Program-made: the position numbers and the translations under genes
The notes under the pieces: model-generated
The model's input: only the letters and a program-made list of their open reading frames with translations
Told to the model about the DNA's origin: nothing
Databases searched by the model: none
Source: DASZBX01 sp035943635
Lineage (GTDB): Bacteria; Actinomycetota; Actinomycetes; Streptomycetales; Catenulisporaceae
DNA length: 64,000 nucleotides
Assembly: GCA_035943635.1 (NCBI GenBank)
Contig: DASZBX010000081.1
Location: 1 to 64,000 of the forward strand
Direction: 5' to 3'
In this document: positions 32,476-41,398 of the stretch, piece by piece
How positions within the stretch are numbered: the stretch's first letter is position 1
Layout: every line of letters begins with the position of its first letter

Positions 32476-33629
32476 GTGCCTGCCTCCCATGCCGCCGGGG
32501 GCCGGGTGCCGGCCGCCCACCAGTGCTCGAAATGGATCTGTTCGGGGGCGTAGCCGTACTCGGCCAGCCGGTTCAGGCTGGCGGTGGTCATGTCCGGCGA
32601 GCCGCAGAGGAACACCTCGGCGTGCCGGGCCGGGCCGGCCCGCAGCGCCTCGTCCACCGCGTTGCCGGCCGGGCCGCGCCACAGCGGGTCGTCGGACACC
32701 ACCGGGGCGACCGACAGCCAGGGGTTGCGGTCCGCCAGCGCGGAGAGCGCGGGCAGGTCGTACAGGTCCGAGCCGTAGCGCACCCCGTGGATCAGCCAGA
32801 CCGGCTCGTTCGAGCCGCCGCGCCGGATCACCGAGTCGACCAGGGCCTTGAGCGGGGCCAGCCCGGTCCCGCCGGCGATCAGCACCAGCGGCACGCCCGG
32901 TTTGGCCGTCTCCAGCAGCAGCCGGTCGCCCAGCGGCGGGCCGAGCCGCAACCGGTCGCCGACCCGGGCCTGGTAGGTCAGCGCGCCGGAGACCAGGCCG
33001 CCGTCCAGGGCGCGCACGTGCAGTTCGATCAGCCCGTCCTCGCGCGGCGCGTTCGCCGGGGAGTAGAACCGCCACAGCCGGGGCAGCGCGGCCGGGAACT
33101 CCACCGACAGCGACTGGCCGGGCAGGTAGCCGATCGGGGACTCCGGGCGCAGGTAGACCACCGCGACGTCCGCGGTGCGCCGCTCGTACGCGATGATGTC
33201 GGCCTCCCAGGACGCCGGGCCGGTGGCCTCGGCCGCGGCCTGGGTCATCACCTGGGCGACCAGTCCGTACGCCTCGGTCCAGTCGGCCTCGACCTGCGGG
33301 GTCCACTCGGCGCCGAGGAAGGCCTCGAGGGTCGCCAGCAGCGACCCGCCGACCGCGGGGTAATGCTCGGCGACGACCGCGAACCGCCGGTGGTCGCTGC
33401 CGAGCCCGCGCAGGAACGGCACCAGCGTGTCCAGGTCGTCGACGCTCGTGATGATCTGGGCCAGCGCCCCGACCAGCCGGTCGCGCTGCATGGCCATGGT
33501 GGCCGGGAACATCGGCCGCACTTCGGGGTGGGACAGGAACAGGTGACCGTAGAAATACGAGGGCACCTGGTCGCCGTGGCCGGCGACCCGGGCCCAGGTC
33601 TCGCGCAGTCGGGCTACGTCGACTGCCAT
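32472..33629 (-). CDS. flavohaemoprotein-like globin reductase (NO dioxygenase type)
   Basis: A 385-residue fusion. The globin domain is at 1-140: ETWARVAGHGDQVPSYFYGH, then FPATMAMQRDRLV, with the likely proximal His in VVAEHYPAVGGSLLATL. The FAD domain is at 150-250 with RFYSPAN (flavin-binding RxYS motif). The NAD domain is at 255-385 with IAGGTGLAPLKALV and a C-terminal FLCGSPDM. The domain order matches Hmp-type enzymes that convert nitric oxide to nitrate. It follows a truncated haemoglobin by three bases and overlaps the DivIVA-like gene. NO detoxification is the best guess. Confidence 0.92.
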   Translation of the reverse strand: MAVDVARLRETWARVAGHGDQVPSYFYGHLFLSHPEVRPMFPATMAMQRDRLVGALAQIITSVDDLDTLVPFLRGLGSDHRRFAVVAEHYPAVGGSLLATLEAFLGAEWTPQVEADWTEAYGLVAQVMTQAAAEATGPASWEADIIAYERRTADVAVVYLRPESPIGYLPGQSLSVEFPAALPRLWRFYSPANAPREDGLIELHVRALDGGLVSGALTYQARVGDRLRLGPPLGDRLLLETAKPGVPLVLIAGGTGLAPLKALVDSVIRRGGSNEPVWLIHGVRYGSDLYDLPALSALADRNPWLSVAPVVSDDPLWRGPAGNAVDEALRAGPARHAEVFLCGSPDMTTASLNRLAEYGYAPEQIHFEHWWAAGTRPPAAWEAGT

Positions 33630-33632
33630 CCC

Positions 33633-34037
33633 TCAGCTGCCCTCGGCCTGGGCCGGCTCGACGATCGTCTCGCGGACGGACTCCAGGATCTGGCCCACCT
33701 GCGCGACGATGTCGCCGGGGACGTCGAACTCGCCGAGGATCGCGATCAGGTGCGCCCCGACCCGGTCGTAGTCGGCGTCGGTGATGCCCAGGCCGGCGTG
33801 CGCCTCGCCGAGTTCGCGGCCGGTGTAGTCGGCCGGCCCGCCGAGCACCTGGGAGAGCAGCGCGGCCATGTGCGCCCGGAGCTTGGACAGCTCCACGCCC
33901 TCGAAGAACCGGGAGAGCTCCGGGTCGGCGGTCAGCTCCTCGTAGAGCCGGCCGACCACGGCCTTGACCGCCGGGCCGCCGCCGACCCGCTGGTAGGCGC
34001 TCGGGGTCTCTTCGACTTCTTCTATGGTAGTGGTCAT
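33633..34037 (-). CDS. group I truncated haemoglobin
   Basis: A 134-residue trHbN-type globin starting at the ATG at 34037. Family features: YQRVGGGPAVKAVVGRLYEE, FFEGVELSKLRAHMAALLSQ, GGPADYTGRELGEAHAGLGI (proximal His in EAHAGL), and DYDRVGAHLIAILGEF. Such globins bind O2 and NO and often scavenge NO. Only three bases separate it from the flavohaemoprotein gene, so both are co-expressed; the reductase domain next door could serve it. A perfect 9-bp inverted repeat upstream (34150-34172) may be the operator. Confidence 0.93.
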   Translation of the reverse strand: MTTTIEEVEETPSAYQRVGGGPAVKAVVGRLYEELTADPELSRFFEGVELSKLRAHMAALLSQVLGGPADYTGRELGEAHAGLGITDADYDRVGAHLIAILGEFDVPGDIVAQVGQILESVRETIVEPAQAEGS

Positions 34038-34609
34038 CAGGCATCTACCTTTCCAGCTCGACAGTGGTTCTCGTCCCCGGACCGGACTTCGTTGTCTGAC
34101 ACCGGCGGGCGCCGGGGCCGTGGCGCGCGTGAATCCTATTTGGAACGCGATTGCAGCCACAAGGGCTGCAATGCCGAAATAACCCGCCCGGCCACATCCC
34201 GACTCAACGCCCCAGGTGGCGGCGGGAAATTCATTCGTCCTGCATTGGGCCGGTCACCGGCGGCGCCCCTTACCGCCGGGGCTGTTCTTTCGGTGTGATA
34301 GGGTCTTGCTCACATTATCGCTGCTCACAAGGCTTTTTGGGCCGCTCTCAGTCTTCGGGTAGGTGGCGGGGCGAGCAGGGACAGGGCGATTTCGCTGCCG
34401 GAATATCACTCCCCTGCTGGTGAGCGCAGTGGCGGCCGGGTTGCCGACAGCGGGATATTCCGAGAAGGGCCGGGCGGCCCGGGCGCGCAGCCTGTTAGTC
34501 CGCTTCCCGGTTTCGGAGGAATGACGAAGTACTCGAATTCTCTTCGGATATCTCATGGATCTGCGATCCTGGACGGAGAACGGCCGTCTGACAGGGGAGC
34601 CAGGGATCC
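34038..34609. other. intergenic region upstream of globin operon and membrane protein
   Basis: A 572-bp divergent gap. It contains the inverted repeat at 34150-34172 near the globin end and otherwise no gene or repeat I can support. Promoters for both divergent units are expected here. Confidence 0.5.
34150..34172. promoter_or_regulatory. perfect 9-bp inverted repeat upstream of globin operon
   Basis: ATTGCAGCC, five-base spacer ACAAG, then GGCTGCAAT, centred 124 bp upstream of the truncated haemoglobin start. The even dyad geometry fits a dimeric repressor operator, for example an Rrf2/NsrR-type NO sensor, but the sequence does not match a consensus I know well. Confidence 0.55.
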
Positions 34610-35059
34610 ATGGACTTGCTGAGCGCGGTCGGCTTGGGAGCCGTCGGCGGAATGGTGGTGGAGGCGGTCAATCTGTACGGCCGGATCACCGGTTGGCAGA
34701 ACGCCCGGCATGCGGCGCGCGGCCGGAAAGGCGCGCAATTGCCCGCCCTGGACCGGTATATCGATGTTCCGGACGATTCGCTGGTCGCGGTGACCAGGTT
34801 GCTGATGGGCGCGGCGGCCGGGCTGCTGTTCCACTCCGAGGTGACCGGTGCCCCGGCGGTGGCGGTCGGCGCCTGCGCACCGGCGCTGTTACGGCAACTC
34901 GGCGCGTCCCGGAGCATCGGCGACATCGCGCTGGGCCAGGACGGCCCGTACCGGGCGCCGGATGAACGGCCGACCGAGGTGGCGACGGATTCGTCGGGCG
35001 CATCCGAGGGTTCATCGCTGCCCTCGACCGCGACCCCGAGCGTGGAGCCCGCCCAATGA
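34610..35059 (+). CDS. unknown small membrane protein
   Basis: 149 residues with GGGAG ahead of the ATG. The N-terminus is a glycine-rich hydrophobic helix (LLSAVGLGAVGGMVVEAVNL). It continues RITGWQNARHAARG, then two more hydrophobic segments (VAVTRLLMGAAAGLLFHS and PAVAVGACAPALLRQL), then a Ser/Thr-rich tail. The pattern suggests an integral membrane anchor with a short cytosolic loop. The stop overlaps the next gene (ATGA), so the two proteins probably act together. I do not recognise a named family. Confidence 0.72.
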   Translation: MDLLSAVGLGAVGGMVVEAVNLYGRITGWQNARHAARGRKGAQLPALDRYIDVPDDSLVAVTRLLMGAAAGLLFHSEVTGAPAVAVGACAPALLRQLGASRSIGDIALGQDGPYRAPDERPTEVATDSSGASEGSSLPSTATPSVEPAQ

Positions 35060-36000
35060 GCCGGGCGTCGTTGGGCCGGAGGTACTGGGCCTCGCTGATC
35101 GGGGCGGCGCCCGCTTCGGCCGGGCCGGAGTCGGGGTCGGTACGGTCCGCGGCAGGTCCGGCAGCGGCTCCTGCTCCGGCGGCGGCCTCGGCGAAATACA
35201 GCCTTTGGCGACGGTATGTAGCGTCGCTTCTCGGCGTCCCACTGCACTACGCGCCGCGGAGTACACCGCCCGCAGAGGTTCCCGCCCACAGGCCGCACGC
35301 TCAGCCCACAGTGCCCACCAGACAGCCATCCCCACCCATGGCAATGTGGAAGTTGGATCCTATCCACGCGCAGCAGCCTCGCCCGGCCCCCACGTACGGG
35401 AGTGTGCCTGCTCCTGTCTCCCGGCCCCGGAGAAGCCTGTTCGCCATCGCCGCCGCCGTGGTCATCGTCGGCGGAGCGGGATTCGTCATCGCACGGCAGA
35501 ACCCGTCGCCCGGACCGCCGGTCGGCGCCGAGAGCCTTCCGACTTCCGGCGGGGCGGCCACAACTGAGCCCGAGGGCGGGGCCGGGCTCGTTTTTTTGTC
35601 AGACTTGGTTCCCGTGTCCGGCGAATTTTTGTCTGAAGACACGCTCCCCAGCATCGAGGGCCGGTTCCGGCCGGACGCCATCGCTCAAGATCTCGGCTGT
35701 GTGCCGTCCGGGCAAGTCACCTACGATCTCGGCGGGCAGTACTCAGATTTCGACGGACTGCTCGGGATCGACGTCCAGGGCGGCCCGGCGATCTCCGGGC
35801 CCACCGTCAAAATCCTCGGTGACGACGAGGTACTCGCGACGTTCGCACCGACTTCGGCTACCTCAGACACGTTCTCCATCACCGTCTCCGCCGTATCGCA
35901 GCTCACCATCGAATGGTCGTACCCGATACCGAGCAGCACACAGGGCTCCGCTACTTGCACACCGGTCGGCGCTCTTGTCGTGGACGGCGCGCTCGGCTGA
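35056..36000 (+). CDS. unknown membrane-anchored protein with NPCBM-like C-terminus
   Basis: 314 residues. Two N-terminal copies of an RRYxASLLG-type motif occur (GRRYWASLIGAAP near 8 and WRRYVASLLGVPL near 51). A Pro-rich linker follows, then one membrane span at about 129-146 (FAIAAAVVIVGGAGFVI). The external C-terminal domain of about 130 residues has YDLGGQYSDFDGLLGIDVQG, resembling NPCBM-type carbohydrate-binding modules. A cytosolic RRY motif plus external sugar-binding domain suggests a sensor or tether. It is coupled to the membrane protein gene just upstream. Confidence 0.7.
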   Translation: MSRASLGRRYWASLIGAAPASAGPESGSVRSAAGPAAAPAPAAASAKYSLWRRYVASLLGVPLHYAPRSTPPAEVPAHRPHAQPTVPTRQPSPPMAMWKLDPIHAQQPRPAPTYGSVPAPVSRPRRSLFAIAAAVVIVGGAGFVIARQNPSPGPPVGAESLPTSGGAATTEPEGGAGLVFLSDLVPVSGEFLSEDTLPSIEGRFRPDAIAQDLGCVPSGQVTYDLGGQYSDFDGLLGIDVQGGPAISGPTVKILGDDEVLATFAPTSATSDTFSITVSAVSQLTIEWSYPIPSSTQGSATCTPVGALVVDGALG

Positions 36001-36469
36001 GAAACCAGGCATGCCCGGCAAACGCCGCCGGGTGTCGATACCTGTGGAAAATTGATGAGCCCCGCTGCTATCGAACACTCACACCGGCGCCACCGAACAT
36101 TTCAGGCATGCTTCAAACAGCCTTCATACTCCCGCCCTGATCAGGCACGAACCGGCTCCGAGCCCTGAGCCGCCATCGCCCGGCCGCGCCGACCCAACAA
36201 TCCTGCGCGAGAAAACACCAGGTGAAACCCACAACACCCACGCCCGCAGGAGATCGTCCCAGTCCGGCCCGACTTCCCGGCCGTGCCCGATCCGCAACGT
36301 ACGCAGTCTTGACAAGGCCAACGCCCGGTGTATCAATAACAGACAGTTACAAACATTTTCCTCCGTACGACGCTCCGCTTTCCGTCACGAACGATCGTCC
36401 CGTCCGGCGCACCGGGGCACCGTCCGCCGACCGCGGGGCGACGTGTGACCCCCGAAAGGGACCGTACCT
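36001..36469 (+). promoter_or_regulatory. intergenic region with promoter for the GH59 gene
   Basis: A 469-bp gap without a supported gene. A promoter-like TTGACA (36309-36314) and TATCAA (36331-36336), 16 bases apart, would give a leader of about 125 bases before the GH59 start. No clear operator was recognised. Confidence 0.45.
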
Positions 36470-39286
36470 GTGACCAGAGTTCGTCTGCGAACTTCGCGCT
36501 ACCCCCTGCTGATCGGCCTGTTCGCGCTGCTCGGCTCCCTCACGCTGGCCACCGGGGCCAGCGCGTCCGCGCCGGTCGCCGCCGCGGCCACCCCGGCGAT
36601 CTCCACCACCATCTCGGCCAACGGCGCCAGCACCGGGCGCACCTTCGACGGTGTCGGCGCCATCTCGGGTGGCGGCGGCAACTCGCGGCTGCTGACCGAC
36701 TACCCGGCCGCGCAGCAGAGCCAGATCCTGGACTACATGTTCAAGCCGGACTACGGCGCGAACCTGCAGATCCTGAAGGTCGAGATCGGCGGTGACGCGA
36801 ACTCCACCGACGGCGCCGAGCCCTCGATCGAGCACACCTCGGGCAACGTGCAGTGCAACACCGGCTACGAGTTCTGGCTGATGGAGCAGGCCAAGGCCCG
36901 CAACCCCAACATCAAGCTCTACGGCCTGGCCTGGGCCGCGCCCGGCTGGATCGGCGGCGGCAACTTCTGGTCCACCGACATGATCAACTACCTCGTCTCC
37001 TGGCTGGGCTGTGCCAAGGCCGACGGACTGACGATCAACTACCTCGGCGGCTGGAACGAGCGCGACTACAACATCGCCTGGTACGAGCAGCTGCGTTCGA
37101 CCCTGAACAATGACGGCTACTCCGCGGTCCAGATCGTCGGCGCCGACAGCACCTGGAGCGTCGCCGACGACATGGCCTCGAACTCGGCGTTCAACAACGC
37201 GATCCAGGTCGTCGGATCCCACTACCCCTGTCAGGGCGGTGACGGCGGCAACGCGGACACCTGTTCGACCACGTCCAACGCGCTGTCGCTGAACAAGCCC
37301 TTGTGGGCCAGCGAAAACGGGTCGCAGGACATGACCACCGGCTCCCCGGCGCTGATCCGCTCGATCATCCGCGGGTACACCGACGCCCAGCTGACCGCGT
37401 ACCTGAACTGGCCGCTGCTCGCCGCGATCACGCCGAACCTGCCGTACCCGACCGACGGCATGATCACCGCGCCGCAGCCGTGGTCCGGGGAGTACAGCGT
37501 CGGTGAGTCCACCTGGGCCACCGCGCAGGTCACCCAGTTCGCCCAGCCCGGCTGGAAGTTCCTGAACAACAACTCCGGCTCCGGCTACCTCGGCGGCAGC
37601 GAGAGCAACGGCTCGTACGTGACCCTGAAGTCCACGAACAACACCGACTACTCGACCATCATCGAGACCACCACCGCGACCGCCGCGCAGACCGTCACGG
37701 AGAACGTCTCCGGCGGCCTGTCCACCGGCACCGTGCACGTGTGGTCGACCGACGTCAACTCGCCGAGTTCGGCCACCGACTTCGTGCACAGCCAGGACAT
37801 CACCCCGTCCAACGGCTCGTACACGCTGACCCTGCAGCCGGGCTACATCTACTCCATCACCACCACCACCGGCCAGGGCAAGGGCACCGCGGCCTCGCCG
37901 GCCTCCTCCGCCCTGGCGCTGCCGTACAGCGACAGCTTCGACCAGGACGCGACCGGCAGCGAGGCGAAGTACCTGGCCGACATGCAGGGCGCCTACCAGG
38001 TCGAGCCCTGCTCCGCCGGCCGCTCGGGCCAGTGCGTGCAGCAGATGGCTCCGATCAAGCCGATCGAATGGCAGAGCGACTCGGACGCCTACGCCCTGCT
38101 CGGCGACACGACGTGGTCCAACTACACGGTCAGCGTCGACGTCGACATGCAGCAAGCCGGAACGGTCACGCTCCTGGGCCGCGCCAACACCCAGTCCCGG
38201 CCGCAGAGCGCGCAAGCCGCCTACCAGCTGCGGCTCAGTAACAGCGGCGCGTGGTCGATCGCGAAGAACGACACGTCCAGCAATCTCACCACCCTCATCT
38301 CGGGCACGCACGCCGGGCTGAATCTGAACTCCTGGCACACGATCACGCTCGGGTTCTCCGGCAACACGATCACCGCGACGCTCGACGGGGCCACCCTGGG
38401 CACCACCACCGACACGTCGTACACCACCGGCCAGGTCGGGCTCGGCGTGGTCGGCTACCAGACCGACCAGTTCGACAACCTGAAGATCACGGCCAATCCG
38501 GCCGGCAACCTCGGCGGCGTGATCAAGGGCCTGCAGTCCGGCAAGTGCGTCGACGTGCCGGCCTCCTCGCAGACCAACGGCGCGCTGCCCGCGCTGTGGG
38601 ACTGCACCGGCGGCGCGAACCAGTTCTGGACCGCGACCCCGGCCAAGCAGCTGACGGTGTACGGCACCGCCAAGTGCCTGGACGCGGCCAACGCGGGCAC
38701 CACCGACGGCACGCCGGTGGAGATCTGGGACTGCAACGGCGGCGGCAACCAGCAGTGGACGATCAACGCCAACGGCAGCATCGTCGGCGTCGCGTCCGGC
38801 AAGTGCCTGGACGCGACCGGCGCCGCCACCGCCAACGGCACCGGACTGGAGCTGTGGGACTGCAACGGCGGCAGCAACCAGGACTGGGCCCGCGGCAACA
38901 TCACCTCCACGCTGGTCGGCGGGGCGTCCGGCCGCTGCATCGACGTGCCGGCCGGCAACCAGACCAACGGCACCCGCCCGGCGTTGTGGGAATGCAGCGG
39001 CGCCAGCAACCAGGAGTGGAGCTCCACGGCGACCAACCAGCTCCAGGTGTTCGGCACCAAGTGCCTGGACATCGTCGGCGGCACCGCGGACGGTGCCGCG
39101 GTCGACATCTGGGACTGCAACGGCGGCAGCAACCAGCAGTGGGACGTCCAGTCCAACGGCACGGTCATCAACCCGGCCTCGGGTAAGTGCCTGGACGCGA
39201 TCAACGCCGGAACGACCGACAACACCCAGTTGGAGATCTGGGACTGCAACGGCGGCGGCAACCAGGTCTGGAACCGCGGCTCGTAG
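36470..39286 (+). CDS. secreted GH59 galactosidase with two ricin-type lectin domains
   Basis: A 938-residue secreted enzyme. A signal peptide spans about 1-33 (LLIGLFALLGSLTLATGASA). The GH59 galactocerebrosidase-like catalytic domain runs from GRTFDGVGAISGGGGNSRLL. The likely acid/base Glu is in YLGGWNERDY (about 197) and the nucleophile Glu in WASENGSQD (about 282). A beta-sandwich/laminin-G-like module follows (about 490-680), then six QxW repeats forming two ricin B beta-trefoils. It should release beta-galactosyl residues from plant or other glycans. GTG at 36470 follows AAAGGGA. It has its own promoter and terminator. Confidence 0.93.
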   Translation: MTRVRLRTSRYPLLIGLFALLGSLTLATGASASAPVAAAATPAISTTISANGASTGRTFDGVGAISGGGGNSRLLTDYPAAQQSQILDYMFKPDYGANLQILKVEIGGDANSTDGAEPSIEHTSGNVQCNTGYEFWLMEQAKARNPNIKLYGLAWAAPGWIGGGNFWSTDMINYLVSWLGCAKADGLTINYLGGWNERDYNIAWYEQLRSTLNNDGYSAVQIVGADSTWSVADDMASNSAFNNAIQVVGSHYPCQGGDGGNADTCSTTSNALSLNKPLWASENGSQDMTTGSPALIRSIIRGYTDAQLTAYLNWPLLAAITPNLPYPTDGMITAPQPWSGEYSVGESTWATAQVTQFAQPGWKFLNNNSGSGYLGGSESNGSYVTLKSTNNTDYSTIIETTTATAAQTVTENVSGGLSTGTVHVWSTDVNSPSSATDFVHSQDITPSNGSYTLTLQPGYIYSITTTTGQGKGTAASPASSALALPYSDSFDQDATGSEAKYLADMQGAYQVEPCSAGRSGQCVQQMAPIKPIEWQSDSDAYALLGDTTWSNYTVSVDVDMQQAGTVTLLGRANTQSRPQSAQAAYQLRLSNSGAWSIAKNDTSSNLTTLISGTHAGLNLNSWHTITLGFSGNTITATLDGATLGTTTDTSYTTGQVGLGVVGYQTDQFDNLKITANPAGNLGGVIKGLQSGKCVDVPASSQTNGALPALWDCTGGANQFWTATPAKQLTVYGTAKCLDAANAGTTDGTPVEIWDCNGGGNQQWTINANGSIVGVASGKCLDATGAATANGTGLELWDCNGGSNQDWARGNITSTLVGGASGRCIDVPAGNQTNGTRPALWECSGASNQEWSSTATNQLQVFGTKCLDIVGGTADGAAVDIWDCNGGSNQQWDVQSNGTVINPASGKCLDAINAGTTDNTQLEIWDCNGGGNQVWNRGS

Positions 39287-39330
39287 GCGGTAGCAGCTCT
39301 GGCTGGCAAGACAGTCACACTCGCCCGCCT

Positions 39331-39367
39331 GGGGCGCCTGCCTACGGATCACGTAGGCAGGCGCCCC
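39331..39367 (+). terminator. strong hairpin terminator after GH59 gene
   Basis: A perfect 16-bp stem GGGGCGCCTGCCTACG / CGTAGGCAGGCGCCCC with a five-base loop, 45 bp after the stop. It is the most stable hairpin noticed in the window. Confidence 0.9.
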
Positions 39368-39554
39368 CCGGGCGGGCGTTCGTCGTCCGCCGGTAGGCTG
39401 GGCAGGGCTGTACGGGTTGTTCTCGACGTGCGCCGGCCCGGGGCGTGCGGTCGAATGGTGGAGGCGGGGCGATCGGCGCTGCCGCCGGGCCGGGACCGTC
39501 CCGCGTCACCTCACCGCGCCCGGCGCGGGAGGGTCCACCGCGAAAGGGGCTGCC

Positions 39555-40286
39555 GTGACCGCGCGCACGCGACGTGCAGCCGGGGCCGCGTGGCGCTACG
39601 TCAAACGCGCGCCGGGCACGTTCCTGTGGCTGGCGATCCTGTTCGCGACCACGGTGATCATCAACAACTCCTCGCCGGCGTACGCGGACTGGATCCTGGA
39701 GCACCGCTCGACGAACATCCACTACCTGAGCCAGTCCCCGTGGCGGGTGCTCTTCTCCAGTGCGCTCTGGCTCGACGGCGGCGACTGGTCGGTCTACTTC
39801 GTGCTGTTCAACCTCTTCCACGTCCCGGCCGAGCGCTGGCTGGGGACCGGGCGCTGGTTCGCCGTCCTGCTCATCGCGCACGTCGGCGCGACCTACGCCA
39901 GCGAGGGCGTGCTGCTGTGGGCGATCAACCACGGCCAGGCGCCGCAGTCGGCCCGGTTCACCCTCGACTACGGGGTCAGCTACGCCCTCGCGGGCGTGGT
40001 CGCGGTGCTCGCGTACCTGTTCGTGAAGCCGTGGCGGTACGTGTACGTCGCGGCGGTCCTGTTCTTCCTCGGGCTGGCCGTGGTCGCCTCGCGCGACTTC
40101 ACCGCGGTCGGGCACTTCACCGCCGCCCTGCTCGGCCTGGCCTGCTACCCGCTGACGATCGGCCGCTCGACCGAGACCGTCGGCGGCCCGGTCGACCCGG
40201 TCGCGACGGCGCGCCGGCTCGGGCGGCGGGTGCGCGGGATCCGGGGGATGCGCACCGGACGCGCGCAGCGGGCGAGCGACGAATAA
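39555..40286 (+). CDS. rhomboid-like membrane protein
   Basis: 243 residues with six or so membrane spans, starting at GTG 39555 with GAAAGGGG upstream. The order fits rhomboid-like proteins: FNLFHVPAERWLGTGRW, then LDYGVSYALAGVVAVLAYLF with a candidate Ser in GVS, then VGHFTAALLGLACYPL with a candidate His. If these form the dyad it may be an intramembrane serine protease; many actinobacterial members are inactive. The C-terminus is basic. There is no operon partner. Confidence 0.8.
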   Translation: MTARTRRAAGAAWRYVKRAPGTFLWLAILFATTVIINNSSPAYADWILEHRSTNIHYLSQSPWRVLFSSALWLDGGDWSVYFVLFNLFHVPAERWLGTGRWFAVLLIAHVGATYASEGVLLWAINHGQAPQSARFTLDYGVSYALAGVVAVLAYLFVKPWRYVYVAAVLFFLGLAVVASRDFTAVGHFTAALLGLACYPLTIGRSTETVGGPVDPVATARRLGRRVRGIRGMRTGRAQRASDE

Positions 40287-40293
40287 GGGCCCG

Positions 40294-40677
40294 TCAACCG
40301 TCGTCGCGGCACAGGCAGAACGGGTGGCCGGCCGGGTCGATCAGCACTCGGACATTGTCCTGCGGCTGGTCGTCGGCGAGCGAGGCGCCCAGGGCGAGCG
40401 CCTCGGCGACCGCGGAGTCCAGGTCGCCGACCTGGAAGTCGAGATGCATCATCGCGCGCTGCCGGCCGGCGACGGGCGGCCACACCGGGGGCTGGTATCC
40501 GTCCGCCTGCTGGAAGACGATGTAGACGGATCCTCCGGGTGGGGCCAGGATGGCCGTTCCCGGCTCTTCGTGGCCGATGGTCCATCCGAGCAGTTCGGAG
40601 TAGAACCTCGCCAGTGCGCCGGGGTCGGGTGCCTCGATCGCGGTTCCCCACCACATGCCTGCCGTCCGAGAGTGCAC
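40294..40677 (-). CDS. VOC-family protein (glyoxalase/dioxygenase fold)
   Basis: 127 residues from a GTG at 40677 with GGAAGGA seven bases upstream (an ATG at 40656 is the alternative). Paired beta-alpha-beta-beta-beta units are seen: MWWGTAIEAPDPGALARFYS, ELLGWTIGHEEPGTAIL, then MHLDFQVGDLDSAVAEALAL and VRVLIDPAGHPFCLC. The metal ligands usual in glyoxalases are partly present (His in MHLDF). Typical roles are bleomycin-type resistance or small-molecule isomerisation. It is convergent with the rhomboid-like gene. Confidence 0.9.
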   Translation of the reverse strand: MHSRTAGMWWGTAIEAPDPGALARFYSELLGWTIGHEEPGTAILAPPGGSVYIVFQQADGYQPPVWPPVAGRQRAMMHLDFQVGDLDSAVAEALALGASLADDQPQDNVRVLIDPAGHPFCLCRDDG

Positions 40678-40730
40678 GCGTCGTCCTTCCAGAGCCGGGC
40701 CGATGTTCGTCTGTCTGCGGCGCACTCAGC

Positions 40731-41222
40731 TCAGTCGCGCCGGACGAGGTGCAGCCGGGCGGTGACCACATCCGGGTCCTGATCGTCGATCCGACCGATC
40801 AGGGTCCGTACATCTGCGACGAGGGCCGGCACGTCCAGTCCGTGCGCCGCACCGGCCGCCGGGTCGGCTGCGACGTGGCCGGCGGCGCGGGCGAGCAGGG
40901 TGTGGGCGCCGACCGGGTTGCCGCGGCGCAGGTGGGTCAGGCCGACGGCGAGCTGGGCCAGGCCGCGCCACAGCTCGCGTTCGGGTTCCGGCGCGCACTT
41001 CCAGACCGCTTCGAGCACCTCGTGCGCGTGGAACGGGTGGTCGGCGTCGAGCAGGCGCTGCGCTTCGGCCAGCGCGGCGACCGGGTCCTGGGCGAGCGCG
41101 GCGGCCTGCTCGTCCGACACGGTCGGCTCGCCGGCCGCGCCGCGGGGCAGCGGGCGCCCGTAGGCGTCGCGGGGGCGGGCGTTGCGGGCCCGGCCGGCAC
41201 TGTCGCGGTCTCTGTCGCTCAT
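40731..41222 (-). CDS. DUF309 domain protein
   Basis: 163 residues. The C-terminal 110 residues carry the DUF309 signature (AEAQRLLDADHPFHAHEVLE, AVWKCAPEPERELWRGLAQL, AVGLTHLRRGNPVGAHTLL). It is an all-helical fold of unknown function. Residues 1-40 are Arg/Asp-rich and probably flexible. It is preceded by no clear partner and lies 53 bp upstream of the VOC gene on the same strand, so the two may be co-transcribed. Confidence 0.9.
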   Translation of the reverse strand: MSDRDRDSAGRARNARPRDAYGRPLPRGAAGEPTVSDEQAAALAQDPVAALAEAQRLLDADHPFHAHEVLEAVWKCAPEPERELWRGLAQLAVGLTHLRRGNPVGAHTLLARAAGHVAADPAAGAAHGLDVPALVADVRTLIGRIDDQDPDVVTARLHLVRRD

Positions 41223-41309
41223 GGGTCCACGGTAGGCCCTGGCCGGGGCGGGGCGCGACCGGCGTCCGGGCCGCGGCGGCGCGGACCACCCGGCCGGGCG
41301 TGGAACGAC

Positions 41310-41349
41310 GGGTGCCGCGGCGCCGGATCGCTCCGTCGCCGCGGCACCC
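41310..41349 (-). terminator. terminator after sugar-binding lipoprotein gene
   Basis: A 13-bp stem GGGTGCCGCGGCG / CGCCGCGGCACCC with a 14-base loop, 49 bases past the lipoprotein stop on the minus strand and 88 bases before the DUF309 start. Confidence 0.75.
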
Positions 41350-41398
41350 GCCGACAACATAAACTCCCTTACGTTCGTTCTTCGGTCGATAGCCCTCC

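Noticed and set aside
36347..39352. A minus-strand open frame of about 1000 codons opposite the GH59 gene
   Set aside because: Low-complexity Arg/Val/Asp-rich antisense of a well-supported secreted enzyme; no start context or family features.
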